Positions 1 through 8,565 of a stretch of 64,000 nucleotides of DNA are shown here, piece after piece; position 1 is the stretch's first letter, and every line of letters starts with the position of its first letter. The notes beneath the pieces were generated by a model. The model did not search any database. It was not told the DNA's origin and saw only the letters and a program-made list of their open reading frames with translations. Origin of the DNA: Tenericutes bacterium MO-XQ (GTDB lineage: Bacteria > Bacillota_I > Bacilli_A > Acholeplasmatales > Acholeplasmataceae); assembly GCA_002838185.1 (NCBI GenBank), contig CP017949.1:29079-93078 (forward strand), given 5' to 3'. A program made the translations under genes and the position numbers.

Positions 1-1
1 T

Positions 2-565
2 TCAAACGCTGTAATTACAAACTATTTAAAGGTGCCTATGATATCTGGAAGGCAAGCAAAGAAACAGAAGAATGTTTCCGATATAGTTAAAATAGTTAAG
101 AAAAGCAAGAATCAAATCACTAAAAAGAACTCTTTAATAATTCCTAGAGATTTAAGAGTAAAGGGAAGAGTGTTTATTAATTTAGAAGACATGTATTTAT
201 CTACGAATTTTGTTGTTATTGAAGTCAATGATTATAGGAAAGCAGTAATTGTTGGCAGTTGGATGACTTCAGTTTTTTATCAATTAATATGTGAAATATC
301 TGCAAAAGATAATGAAGGAACAAGAAAAATGGAAGTTGCAGATTTGAAAAGTACGTATATAATTAACCCGGACCTAATAAATCATGAAGTATTTTTAGAG
401 TTGGAATCAGCCTTAACTAACACAGAATTTATTAACTTGCAAACACCACAAGTGAGAGATGTTGATATTATTTGGGCAAAATTAATTTTTGGTGATAGTT
501 ATGAAGAAAAACTAGAATACGCGAATAACCTATTAGGGTATGTTGGAACTAAAAGAAATTCTTGA
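2..565 (+). CDS. C-terminal part of a DNA methyltransferase-like protein (partial)
   Basis: The reading frame is open from the first bases of the window, so this is the 3' part of a longer gene; the GTG at 32 need not be the start. The fragment reads like the C-terminal target-recognition/tail part of N6-adenine methyltransferases of the Eco57I/type III style: a 'SLIIPR' strand, then 'STNF', an 'SWM' helix and 'EGTRKMEVADLK' near residues 100-110 of the open frame. No catalytic NPPY motif is visible because the N-terminal part lies outside. It is followed by a small gapped region and a phage accessory cluster, so it probably belongs to the prophage early region. The family assignment rests on pattern memory only. 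Confidence 0.5.
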   Translation, partial: SNAVITNYLKVPMISGRQAKKQKNVSDIVKIVKKSKNQITKKNSLIIPRDLRVKGRVFINLEDMYLSTNFVVIEVNDYRKAVIVGSWMTSVFYQLICEISAKDNEGTRKMEVADLKSTYIINPDLINHEVFLELESALTNTEFINLQTPQVRDVDIIWAKLIFGDSYEEKLEYANNLLGYVGTKRNS

Positions 566-880
566 TTTTGTACACCTTCTATAATCCTTGTGATTTCTTG
601 TATAACCAACGAAAAGAAAATATATAAGATTATATTAGATTAAATCACAATACACTTTTTAGAGCCTAATAGGGCTGTATCGTGCTTTACGCTCATGGAC
701 AAAATTTGACAATTATGATAGAGTGTATTTATCGTGGAGTACTGGCTAAAAGTAAGCCTAGAAGTAATAGGAGTTCGAGTTGATCGGATTCCTTTTTCTT
801 TTGCAGAGAAAATTGTAGTATTCAACTCGTAAACAATTACAGTTTTTGACATTTTAGACTGTAAGGTTGGAGTGGTGAAA
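566..880. other. Intergenic stretch without a recognised gene
   Basis: About 315 bases between the methyltransferase fragment and the next HTH gene. It contains a short GC-richer inverted repeat near 661-676 (AGCC/GGCT) and a 7-bp pair CGAGTTG / CAACTCG spanning roughly 777-828. A short open frame on either strand has no credible ribosome binding site. It could be a leader or a decayed gene; I see no tRNA or other RNA gene. Confidence 0.3.
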
Positions 881-1369
881 ATGAAAGGTAAAATGCCAGA
901 TTACTACGAAAAATGGCAAGAACAAAACATTCTTGATCAGAAGATAGCTGAAATACAAGATATGGTTTCTAAAAATTACACACAGAAGAATATCGCTAAA
1001 ATTTTAGGAATGTCTGAAAAGACTTTGATTAGTTTAAAGAAGAAATATCCGAAATTGGATCATGCTTTTATCTTTGGTAATGATGAGTTGAAGTATCAAC
1101 TTATGGATACAATGTTCAAAAAAGCTATGGGTTATGAATATGAAGAAACTCAAACAACGATTGAGGAAACAAAAACTGGTACTAAAAAGAAAATTGTAAA
1201 GTATAAGAAAAAAGCGCAACCAGATATGAATGCAGCCAGATACCTACTAATTATTAAATTTGGACGTGACTATAATGATAAAAAAGAAGAAATCGATGCA
1301 ATGTATGAGCGATTGAGAAATAGAGAGGAAAAGTGGACGAATGCAAGTAGTGATGAAGAAGATATCTAG
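881..1369 (+). CDS. Phage HTH protein, small-terminase-like
   Basis: A 162-residue basic protein. Residues about 25-60 form a helix-turn-helix ('QKNIAKILGMSEKTLISLKKKYP'-type pattern), and the C-terminal half is charged and probably helical. HTH proteins of this shape occur as phage DNA-packaging small subunits and as accessory DNA-binding proteins; because a better TerS candidate sits directly before TerL at 8245, I treat this as an accessory DNA-binding protein. ATG 881 is preferred over the GTG codons at 872 and 875 because GGAG at 869-872 is 8 bases upstream of it. It overlaps the following ParB-methyltransferase gene by 29 bases, suggesting translational coupling. Confidence 0.5.
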   Translation: MKGKMPDYYEKWQEQNILDQKIAEIQDMVSKNYTQKNIAKILGMSEKTLISLKKKYPKLDHAFIFGNDELKYQLMDTMFKKAMGYEYEETQTTIEETKTGTKKKIVKYKKKAQPDMNAARYLLIIKFGRDYNDKKEEIDAMYERLRNREEKWTNASSDEEDI

Positions 1370-2543
1370 TCTTCTAGAATATGATAATAATCCAAGACAT
1401 AATGAAGAAGCGATTGAAGCAGTTGCTAATTCCATCCGTGAATTTGGATTCAAAGTTCCAATAGTCATCTCAAGTGATAACGTCATCATTGCCGGACATA
1501 CACGCTTAAAAGCCTCTGTGTCGCTTGGTTTTGAAGAAGTGCCATGTATTATCGCAGATGACTTAAACGACGAACAAATCAAAGCGTTTCGATTAGCTGA
1601 TAACAAGACAGCTGAACTAGCTACTTGGGATTTATCTAAACTTGAAGAAGAACTATCTCATATAGATATGGATATGCTTCAGTTTGGTTTTGAGGAAATG
1701 GAAGAACTGCTACCTGATAATGCTTCTGATGATGATTTTGACATAACTGATGAAATTCCTGAAGTACCTTTCTCACAACCAGGAGACATCTATGAACTAG
1801 GACCACATCGATTAATGTGTGGTGATTCAACGGATTCAAAACAAGTAGCAACTTTACTTGATGGCCATGAAGTTGATATGATATTCACTGATCCTCCATA
1901 TAATGTAGATTACGAAGGAACAGCAGGTAAGATTAAAAACGATAAGATGGAAGACGATAGTTTCTATCTTTTTTTATATGAAGCATTTAATAACATGTTT
2001 GAACATACAAAACCTGGTGGAGCGATATATGTTTGCCATGCTGATACAGAAGGACTTAACTTTAGAAATGCATTCAAGAATGCTGGTTACAAACTAGCTG
2101 AATGTCTGATATGGGTTAAGAATGCTTTAGTCCTTGGTAGACAAGATTATCACTGGCGACATGAACCAATTCTCTATGGATGGAAGGAAGGAGCAGCTCA
2201 TTACTTTGTTGATGATCGTACGCAAGATACCATTTGGGAATATAACAAGCCAAAGAAAAATGAAGAACATCCAACCATGAAACCATTAGAACTCGTGGGA
2301 AAAGCAATCAGTAATTCCTCAAGACGACATGATTCTATATTAGATCTATTTGGTGGTTCAGGTTCAACGATGATAGCTGCTGATCAACTGGATCGTAAAT
2401 CATTCTTAATGGAACTTGATGAGAGATTTGTTGATGTCATAGTTAAACGATATATTAAACATAAGGAATCAGATGAAGATTGTTATTTGATAAGAAATGG
2501 AAAAAGGTCACCAATTAGCCATTTTGATATCTTTGGAAATTAG
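1341..2543 (+). CDS. ParB-domain / DNA methyltransferase fusion
   Basis: A 400-residue two-domain protein. Residues about 5-95 are a ParB/sulfiredoxin-like fold ('NPRHNEEAIEAVANSIREFGFKVP' region, then 'IIAGHTRLKAS', the GHxR-type motif). Residues about 150-385 are a beta-class type II DNA methyltransferase with the catalytic 'DPPYNVDY' motif near residue 183 and the SAM-binding 'DLFGGSGST' near residue 340. This fusion is a familiar phage and mobile-element methyltransferase that modifies adenine or N4-cytosine in DNA, protecting it from restriction or marking regulatory sites. No cognate nuclease is next to it, so it looks like an orphan. ATG 1341 follows a purine-rich AGAGAGG site. A phage metK lies 1.2 kb downstream and could supply its cofactor. 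Confidence 0.85.
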   Translation: MQVVMKKISSLLEYDNNPRHNEEAIEAVANSIREFGFKVPIVISSDNVIIAGHTRLKASVSLGFEEVPCIIADDLNDEQIKAFRLADNKTAELATWDLSKLEEELSHIDMDMLQFGFEEMEELLPDNASDDDFDITDEIPEVPFSQPGDIYELGPHRLMCGDSTDSKQVATLLDGHEVDMIFTDPPYNVDYEGTAGKIKNDKMEDDSFYLFLYEAFNNMFEHTKPGGAIYVCHADTEGLNFRNAFKNAGYKLAECLIWVKNALVLGRQDYHWRHEPILYGWKEGAAHYFVDDRTQDTIWEYNKPKKNEEHPTMKPLELVGKAISNSSRRHDSILDLFGGSGSTMIAADQLDRKSFLMELDERFVDVIVKRYIKHKESDEDCYLIRNGKRSPISHFDIFGN

Positions 2544-2604
2544 TTACTATAGTCAAAAAAGTACTTGCTATTTAGTCGCTTTAGAGTGATATATATAGTA
2601 ACTA
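2541..2604 (+). promoter_or_regulatory. Promoter-like region framed by an 11-bp inverted repeat
   Basis: TAGTTACTATA (2541-2551) and its exact complement TATAGTAACTA (2594-2604) flank a promoter-like pair: TTGCTA at 2565-2570 and TATATA around 2590-2595. The repeat begins at the methyltransferase stop codon and ends just before the ribosome binding site of the next gene. The same TACTTGCTAT start occurs at 25249, before the OB-fold gene. It could be an operator or a transcript hairpin. Confidence 0.45.
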
Positions 2605-2624
2605 AAACAAAGGAGACTAAGATT

Positions 2625-3053
2625 ATGGAAAAAGAAATGAATGTTAAAACTTGGATTGAAAAATTCAATAACGGAGATTTTGAATCAAAAGATTATGCAA
2701 CACAATGTGGAGCTGGGTGGTACGATTGGTTTTGTAAAGATACAAGTCTAGCTGGTAAAACCAAACGCATGGGAAACATTGTAAAACAAGTTAAATCTGG
2801 TGGAAAAATTAACCTTGAAACCATGTATGTGTGGTTCAAGAATAACTGCCCATTAAATGGTCCACTATATGATGATTTTAGATTTGCAGATATTGAAACT
2901 GGAGATGTACAATTTACAATTCAAATCGCAAGTGTTCACAATGAAAAACGATATACAGTTTATGGTAGAAAGAACAACTTTGATAAACCATTATTTGAGT
3001 CAGATTCTTCAAGAGAACTTGTGAAATGGTTCAATGAAGGGTGGATTGAATAA
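2625..3053 (+). CDS. Conserved phage hypothetical protein
   Basis: A 142-residue protein starting 'MEKEMNVKTWIEKF' from ATG 2625, chosen because AAAGGAG lies about 8 bases upstream; an in-frame codon at 2565 would put the start inside the promoter-like region. It is Trp- and Asp-rich, with 'CGAGWYDWFC' near residue 28 and an even alpha/beta pattern. I have seen proteins of this kind in Firmicutes mobile elements next to the papain-like gene that follows, but know no function. Its stop codon overlaps the start of the next gene (TAATG), so the two are probably co-translated. Confidence 0.6.
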   Translation: MEKEMNVKTWIEKFNNGDFESKDYATQCGAGWYDWFCKDTSLAGKTKRMGNIVKQVKSGGKINLETMYVWFKNNCPLNGPLYDDFRFADIETGDVQFTIQIASVHNEKRYTVYGRKNNFDKPLFESDSSRELVKWFNEGWIE

Positions 3054-3430
3054 TGTATAAAGAATTCAATGCACATCCGAAAGGAATCAAAACTGGAGAT
3101 TGTGTTGTAAGAGCAATAGCAACAGCAAAACAAATAGACTATCTAGAATGCAGAAGAGAACTAAACCGCTCAAAACGAGAACTTGGATATTCAAGTTATA
3201 AAGACACAAAGTTTTTATATGATTATTTAAAAGGTTATCCAAGACTCATATTTAAACCGGTAAAAGGAGAACCAAGACTCAAAGGTAGTGACTTTACAGA
3301 GTTGCATCCAAAAGGAACATACATCTTAAAAATGGCAGGACATATTACTGCTTGTATAGATGGTGTAATCCTTGATACTTGGGATTGTACATACCGTTCA
3401 GTTTATACAGCATGGGAGATAGCAAAATGA
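3053..3430 (+). CDS. Papain-like cysteine peptidase-fold protein
   Basis: A 125-residue protein with the ordered triad of a minimal papain-like fold: Cys in 'TGDCVVRAI' (residue about 22), His in 'MAGHITA' (about 96) and Asp in 'DTWD' (about 110). Such small proteins are widespread in phages and plasmids of Firmicutes; the spacing of Cys, His and Asp supports a cysteine-peptidase or related hydrolase/transferase, but substrates are unknown. It overlaps both neighbours by 1-4 bases, forming a three-gene unit (2625-3729) closed by a terminator. Confidence 0.6.
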   Translation: MYKEFNAHPKGIKTGDCVVRAIATAKQIDYLECRRELNRSKRELGYSSYKDTKFLYDYLKGYPRLIFKPVKGEPRLKGSDFTELHPKGTYILKMAGHITACIDGVILDTWDCTYRSVYTAWEIAK

Positions 3431-3729
3431 AAGTAAACTTTATAAGGAAAGCAACGCCCGATGAACTTCTTCCTCAAGATGAATTCATCATTGAAAAAGA
3501 AGTTATCATTGATGAGGATTTGTTTGAAACATTCATACATGATCCACTTGATGATTATGAGTTTATTAAAGAAAATATTGATGTGATGTATTGTGATAAT
3601 GAAGATGTGTTCCATTGCATATTTGTAACAAGCAATGAACATAATTTTGGAATCCTTGTTGAAAGTGAAGGATATCATTACGCAAGGTACACAGCATATT
3701 TACCAAAATCGATACTTAGGAGCGAATAG
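3427..3729 (+). CDS. Conserved acidic hypothetical protein
   Basis: A 100-residue, strongly acidic protein from ATG 3427, which overlaps the previous stop (ATGA) and has GGGAG about 9 bases upstream. It begins with 'KATPDELLPQDEFIIEKEVIIDED', a pattern I associate with a small uncharacterised family (possibly DUF6329) of gut Firmicutes elements. The acidity and size would suit a nucleic-acid mimic or an anti-defence protein, but that is speculation. The terminator hairpin overlaps its stop codon. Confidence 0.5.
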   Translation: MKVNFIRKATPDELLPQDEFIIEKEVIIDEDLFETFIHDPLDDYEFIKENIDVMYCDNEDVFHCIFVTSNEHNFGILVESEGYHYARYTAYLPKSILRSE

Positions 3730-3740
3730 CTCCTTTTTTA
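3718..3740 (+). terminator. Rho-independent terminator
   Basis: AGGAGC / GCTCCT six-base stem with a GAATA-containing loop, followed by a run of T. The stop codon of the preceding gene lies in the loop. It separates the 2625-3729 unit from metK. Confidence 0.8.
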
Positions 3741-3766
3741 CTCATTTATAAAGGAGATGAAGTTTT

Positions 3767-4897
3767 ATGCAAGTAGTAACAAGTGAATCCGTATTTAGTG
3801 GTCATCCGGATAAAGTCTGTGATCAAATCAGTGATGCCATACTAGATGCCATTTTAGAACAAGATAAAAATGCTCGAGTAGCAGTAGAAACAGCCATCAA
3901 GGATGATTTAGTCTTTGTCTTTGGAGAAGTAACAACAACTGCGATAGTAAACTACGCAAATATAGCAAAACAAAAACTTAAAGAGATAGGCTATGAAGAT
4001 GAGTTCGTAGTCATGGAAAAGATATCTAAACAATCAGCTGATATTGCTTTTGGAGTAAATTCAACTGAATCACATGAACAAGGTGCAGGCGATCAAGGGA
4101 TTATGTTTGGTTATGCTTGTAATGAAACACAAGAATTCATGCCATTACCGATCATGTTAGCAAATCAAATCTCAAAAGAGATGGATAAAATACGTAAAGA
4201 AAAATACTCACACATCTTTGGACCAGATGGAAAGTGTCAAGTATCAGTAGCTTATAAGAATGGTAGACCAAAGAAAGTTCAAACGATTGTTGTATCAGCA
4301 CAAACCAAACCATGGATTAAGAAAGAGTTATATGAAGATTTAATCATTAACGAAGTCTTAACTAAAGTTTTTGATTTTGATACGATTGTCGAGGCAGAAG
4401 TATTAATCAATCCTACTGGAGAGTTCGTGATTGGTGGTCCATATGCAGATTCTGGATTAACTGGTAGAAAGATTATTGTAGATACATATGGTGGCTATGC
4501 TAAACATGGCGGAGGAGCCTTTTCAGGCAAAGACGTAAGCAAAGTTGATCGTAGTGCGGCTTATTATGCAAGATACGTAGCAAAAGCCGTTGTAGGGGCA
4601 GGTTTTGCCACACACTGCGAGGTACACTTGAGCTATGCAATTGGCGTTGCTAAACCAGTGAGTGTTTTAGTTAATACCTTTGATACTGGTGTAACATCAG
4701 ATGAAGAGATACAAGCACTCGTGAACTATGTATTTGATTTTAGACCAGAAAGCATAAGGAAAGAACTCAATCTTGATAAAGTTAAGTTCCAGGAGTTAGC
4801 AAAGTATGGACACTTCGGTAGAGAAGATTTAGATGTTCGATGGGAACATGTAGATGATAAGATTATTGAATTGAGAAAGCTTTATGAGAAAGCCTAA
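3767..4897 (+). CDS. metK: S-adenosylmethionine synthetase, phage-encoded
   Basis: A 376-residue methionine adenosyltransferase making SAM from methionine and ATP. The signatures are complete: N-terminal 'ESVFSGHPDKVCDQISD' with the ATP-binding His, 'GAGDQGIMFGYA' near residue 105, and 'GGGAFSGKD' near residue 247. Length is slightly under the usual 380-400. RBS AAAGGAG precedes ATG 3767. It lies in a phage early region between an orphan methyltransferase and an HNH nuclease, so the inferred role is to sustain SAM supply for DNA modification during infection. Two bases before its end it already contains the start of the HNH gene (14-base overlap), so both are probably expressed together. Confidence 0.95.
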   Translation: MQVVTSESVFSGHPDKVCDQISDAILDAILEQDKNARVAVETAIKDDLVFVFGEVTTTAIVNYANIAKQKLKEIGYEDEFVVMEKISKQSADIAFGVNSTESHEQGAGDQGIMFGYACNETQEFMPLPIMLANQISKEMDKIRKEKYSHIFGPDGKCQVSVAYKNGRPKKVQTIVVSAQTKPWIKKELYEDLIINEVLTKVFDFDTIVEAEVLINPTGEFVIGGPYADSGLTGRKIIVDTYGGYAKHGGGAFSGKDVSKVDRSAAYYARYVAKAVVGAGFATHCEVHLSYAIGVAKPVSVLVNTFDTGVTSDEEIQALVNYVFDFRPESIRKELNLDKVKFQELAKYGHFGREDLDVRWEHVDDKIIELRKLYEKA

Positions 4898-5168
4898 AGA
4901 AATACACCGATTCTATAAGTCTGTTCCATGGCAAGTAGCTAGAGAAATCAAGATACGAGAAGCCAATGGAAAGTGTGAAAGATGTGGTGCTTTAGGAGAA
5001 GAAGTTCATCATAAGATAAGACTTACTGTTCTTAATATAACTAATCCTGAAATCAGTTTGAATCAAGAGAATTTGGAATTGTTATGTAAGAAATGTCATA
5101 ACATTGAACATAATCGGTTCTCGAAGCAACAACAATTTGATGAAGATGGGAATCTGATTTCACGATAA
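4884..5168 (+). CDS. Phage HNH endonuclease
   Basis: A 94-residue HNH nuclease: zinc-ligand 'CERCG' near residue 31, catalytic 'EEVHHKI' His pair near 40-43, then 'CKKCHNIEH' near 70. Small HNH proteins encoded just before the terminase genes of cos-type siphoviruses work with TerL in genome-end cleavage, and this one precedes the terminase genes with only cargo between. The start overlaps the end of metK. Probable partner: the large terminase at 8562. Confidence 0.88.
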   Translation: MRKPKEIHRFYKSVPWQVAREIKIREANGKCERCGALGEEVHHKIRLTVLNITNPEISLNQENLELLCKKCHNIEHNRFSKQQQFDEDGNLISR

Positions 5169-5222
5169 ACCTCGTTTTTATAATTCATTTTTGCTATAAT
5201 TATAAAAAGGGGAGTTGATATT

Positions 5223-5432
5223 ATGGCAACATACAAAGCCATTCAAAATTACATCAAAGAGAAATATAATTGCTCAGTAAAAACTTGCTGGATTGCAGAT
5301 ATGAAGGAGCAATTTGGGATTACTACTAGAAAAGCACCTAATAGGATTTCAGAAAAACAAAGGGTTCATCCATGTCCAAGCGAACACAAACAAAAAATTG
5401 AAGATGCATTTAGATATTTTAATATGCTGTAG
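5223..5432 (+). CDS. Small conserved phage protein
   Basis: A 69-residue protein from ATG 5223 with GGGGAG upstream and a TATAAT-like -10 near 5204. It contains 'CWIADMKEQFG' and 'KAPNRISEKQRV', a pattern common to a small family in phages and plasmids of Firmicutes that is often mis-named as an RNA methyltransferase in annotation; it is far too short for one. Probably a DNA-binding winged-helix-like protein. Function unknown. Confidence 0.55.
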   Translation: MATYKAIQNYIKEKYNCSVKTCWIADMKEQFGITTRKAPNRISEKQRVHPCPSEHKQKIEDAFRYFNML

Positions 5433-5443
5433 TTGGATCAATT

Positions 5444-6190
5444 ATGAAACTATACAAGTATAGAAAATGTGATGAATATATTTATGATAACATTTTACAC
5501 TCTAACTTTGTTTATTCAAGAGTTAGTAGTTTTAATGATCCATTTGAAGTAATACCTAATTATAAATTAGTTCTTGATGATTACCATGAAGAATACTTTG
5601 CAAAGAAATCAGAAGATTATGAGAGTTTTTTAAATGATCTAAATAATCAAAAAGTCATGACTGAAACACTAAAAAGATTGTTTGTTGCTTCATTTACAAA
5701 AAATAATGACGATATATTGATGTGGTCACATTATGGGGATTCACATCGTGGTTTGTGTTTTGAATTTGACATACCTGAAGATAAATTATCTGAATTCATA
5801 TTAAGAGATGTAAGATATTTTGATAAGCGAGCAACCATTCAGATTAATTTTGAAAAAAAATATGATCCAGAGAAGGAAATCACAAATAAAGTTAACATTC
5901 TTGCTGAGGACATTAAGCCGTTGTTCTTTGTAAAGTCAAAGCTGTGGGAACATGAAAATGAAGTAAGAATGATTTATAAAGACAAAGAGTTAGAGTATGA
6001 TAAAATGCTATACGCTCCTTTATTTCTTCCGTATTTGACGCATATATATCTTGGAGCAAAAATACATGAACAGAATCAATTGTTAATAGAAACTTTAGCT
6101 AAGAAAGTAAATGTTCCTGTATCAAAAATGGTTGCTGATAAGCAAGAGTTTAAACTGAACTCTTATGTGATCCCCCCTGTCAATGGTTAA
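5444..6190 (+). CDS. DUF2971 family protein
   Basis: A 248-residue protein typical of DUF2971: 'LYKYRKCDE' start, 'SSFNDPFE' near residue 30, 'ILMWSHYGDSHRGLCFEF' near residues 95-112, and 'LWEHENEVRMIYK' near 170. The family is scattered in accessory genomes and is frequently found near anti-phage genes, but its activity is not established. Here it lies with a KAP-family NTPase between the HNH and small-terminase genes, a classic place for cargo. A start 12 bases after the previous stop, with a weak RBS, suggests read-through expression from upstream. Confidence 0.7.
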   Translation: MKLYKYRKCDEYIYDNILHSNFVYSRVSSFNDPFEVIPNYKLVLDDYHEEYFAKKSEDYESFLNDLNNQKVMTETLKRLFVASFTKNNDDILMWSHYGDSHRGLCFEFDIPEDKLSEFILRDVRYFDKRATIQINFEKKYDPEKEITNKVNILAEDIKPLFFVKSKLWEHENEVRMIYKDKELEYDKMLYAPLFLPYLTHIYLGAKIHEQNQLLIETLAKKVNVPVSKMVADKQEFKLNSYVIPPVNG

Positions 6191-6276
6191 TATCTTTCAA
6201 AGGGTACCGCGTAGGTGGGCAACCATAATACACGAGGCAGTATTTTTGAAAACTTGGAAAAAGGAAGGTGAAATTT

Positions 6277-8244
6277 ATGAAGTATTATGAAAATGTGCTT
6301 AAGGCAATTAACTATTATATTCAAGATGAAGATTTAAACAATGCTTTTTTTCTAAATGGTAGATGGGGTAGCGGGAAATCTTATTTTGTAAAAAATGTTT
6401 TAAATGAATATTTGAAAACAGAATTTGAGCATAAACTCATTTACATATCTCTTTACGGTATCGTTAGTGTAGAAGAAATTGCTAAACAAATATACTCAAA
6501 ATTGATTGCTGAAAGTAGAATTAGCAAACATAAAACTAAAACTCCTAGATTTTCTAAAAGTATGACAGTTGAATATGCAAAGGACACTGCAATGGCAACT
6601 GCAAAAAACTTAATACCTATGTTGTTATCAAAAGTATATATTACCTTACCGAAAATAGAAAATTACTGGAAATATATTACAATGCAAAAAATTGTACTAA
6701 TCTTTGATGATTTAGAGCGATCGAGAATAGATATTATAGAATTAATGGGATATATTAACAATTTTGTTGAAGAGTATGGCATTAAAACTATTGTAGTAGG
6801 TAATGAGACTGAAATTAGAAAAAAATTTTATGTAGATGACTTTATTGAAAAGATTGGTGTTGTTAAGGATCTAAAATTGCCAATATCTATTGATAAGGAC
6901 AAAGATAAATATAGAGCAAGTTTGTATCGTGAGACTGAAGTTACGGAAAAAGTTGATAATGGAATGATATCAACAAACCTAAACACACTATCAAAAAAAG
7001 TTGAGTATATGTTTTCTACTCATGAACAGTACGATAAAATAAAGGAAAAATTGATAGGTTACACTTTTGAGTTTGATCCACCAATTAGTGAACTTTTTAA
7101 AATTTTGAGCAATGACGATATTATAGAGAGAAACTTGAATTTTATTGAAAGAATATATCATCAAAGAAGTTGTAGTAATTTAAGAACTTTTATTTTTTCT
7201 AAACATGCTTTTAAACAACTAAGAGATAAAATAGGTAATTTAGAATTGGAAAATATTGATGATTTATTTGATATTATTGTTGAAAACATCTTTTATAATG
7301 CGCTCAACCTTAAAAATCCGCTGGATAAACTAAATGAGAATCAATTTGGAACAATAATTAGCACAACGAATAATGTACCACAATTTGTAGTTGATAGTAT
7401 AAATAAAGAATTAGATAAGTATTTAATTTCTTTAGAAATAGATATTGATTTGTTTAAAATTAGTTTAAGTGCTTACGATAAACTTATTTCAGAATATAAG
7501 TTTGAAACTGAGAATAGTTTGCAAAAATTACAAACATATTGGCTTGATAAAGATGATGATTATATTAAAGATGCAATGTCCGAGATATTGGAAATGCTTA
7601 ATCAAAATACTTTAAATATTCAAATCTATCCTACTTTAATTTCGCACATATACTTATATAACGATATTTTTGATGATACAAAACTTGATGTAGATAATAC
7701 TCTTCAAATTATGTATAAAAATATAGATAACAATGATGCAAAAATTGAACAAGATTTTGGAATAAACATGCAAGTAACTTATTGGCCAGAACAAAAGGAA
7801 GAAATGGAGAATATACTTAACTTATTACATGAGAAAATCAAAGAACATAATTTAACTATCTCTGATCAATCTATAAATACATATTTGACCAATGATAATT
7901 GGTCCCAAGAGTTTATTGATAATTTAAAAGATGAGAAAAAAGCATGGAGATTCACAACCGAATATAACTTCGTTTCATTAATTGATGTGGAAAAATTAGC
8001 TGAATTAATTTTATCTGGAACTCCAAAAGATTTATCTAATGTGCAACAAGCTTTTAGATTTGTATATAGTTTCTCGAATTTAAATGAGTATTTTAAGAAT
8101 GACCTTGAAAACCTAAAAAAAATGCGTGAGATCCTTAATAAGGGATTGTCAGATGTTGAATCTAAAGTTATGATTTATTCAGTAAAAAAATTTATTCTAT
8201 ATCTAGAAGAAAAAATAAATATAATTAGCATCGAGAAAAAATAG
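6277..8244 (+). CDS. KAP-family P-loop NTPase
   Basis: A 655-residue ATPase. The N-terminal third has Walker A 'GRWGSGKS' (residues about 26-33) and Walker B 'IVLIFDDLER' (about 140), the KAP-type arrangement; the remaining 400 residues are helical and very AT-coded with no recognised effector. KAP NTPases are often membrane-associated and several are linked to phage defence or abortive infection. ATG 6277 is chosen over GTG 6268 because AAGGAAGG (6261-6268) gives a proper spacing. An 86-base gap containing a weak hairpin (AATAC/GTATT) separates it from the DUF2971 gene. The pair looks like inserted cargo; the small terminase then starts immediately after its stop. Confidence 0.75.
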   Translation: MKYYENVLKAINYYIQDEDLNNAFFLNGRWGSGKSYFVKNVLNEYLKTEFEHKLIYISLYGIVSVEEIAKQIYSKLIAESRISKHKTKTPRFSKSMTVEYAKDTAMATAKNLIPMLLSKVYITLPKIENYWKYITMQKIVLIFDDLERSRIDIIELMGYINNFVEEYGIKTIVVGNETEIRKKFYVDDFIEKIGVVKDLKLPISIDKDKDKYRASLYRETEVTEKVDNGMISTNLNTLSKKVEYMFSTHEQYDKIKEKLIGYTFEFDPPISELFKILSNDDIIERNLNFIERIYHQRSCSNLRTFIFSKHAFKQLRDKIGNLELENIDDLFDIIVENIFYNALNLKNPLDKLNENQFGTIISTTNNVPQFVVDSINKELDKYLISLEIDIDLFKISLSAYDKLISEYKFETENSLQKLQTYWLDKDDDYIKDAMSEILEMLNQNTLNIQIYPTLISHIYLYNDIFDDTKLDVDNTLQIMYKNIDNNDAKIEQDFGINMQVTYWPEQKEEMENILNLLHEKIKEHNLTISDQSINTYLTNDNWSQEFIDNLKDEKKAWRFTTEYNFVSLIDVEKLAELILSGTPKDLSNVQQAFRFVYSFSNLNEYFKNDLENLKKMREILNKGLSDVESKVMIYSVKKFILYLEEKINIISIEKK

Positions 8245-8565
8245 ATGGTAAATTTAGAATATAAGCGATTAAAGTCGCTTTTTTCTTTGGTTGATGAATC
8301 AAAAACAGAACTAGTAGATAACTTAATTTATCAAGCTGCATTTATGAAAGTGGAACTTGATAAGTTACAAGAGCAGATTAGAAAGTATGGTGCTATTCAA
8401 ATATCAAACAAAGGTATGCAACGACAAAGTGAAGCTGCAAAGTATTATACAAAACTCGTGAATTCTTATGGAACTGTTATCAAGACACTTAACAGTATTC
8501 TTGGAACACAAGTAGATGATGGAGATGATGCTTTTGATGAATTTCTTAAGAGAGCAAGTGAATGA
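8245..8565 (+). CDS. Phage terminase small subunit, P27-like
   Basis: A 106-residue helical protein directly before TerL, overlapping it by 4 bases. Residues 20-90 resemble the P27 small-terminase family ('RQSEAAKYYTKLVNSYGTVIKTLNSILG'-type helix near residues 60-86), which recognises the packaging site. It begins at ATG directly after the KAP stop with no clear RBS, which fits the KAP gene having been inserted upstream and the two now being translationally coupled. Position and length support the call more than sequence does. Confidence 0.7.
   Translation: MVNLEYKRLKSLFSLVDESKTELVDNLIYQAAFMKVELDKLQEQIRKYGAIQISNKGMQRQSEAAKYYTKLVNSYGTVIKTLNSILGTQVDDGDDAFDEFLKRASE

Noticed and set aside
640..852. 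A 70-codon gene on the - strand before the first HTH gene
   Set aside because: No ribosome binding site, odd composition, and overlaps a region with inverted repeats; not supported.
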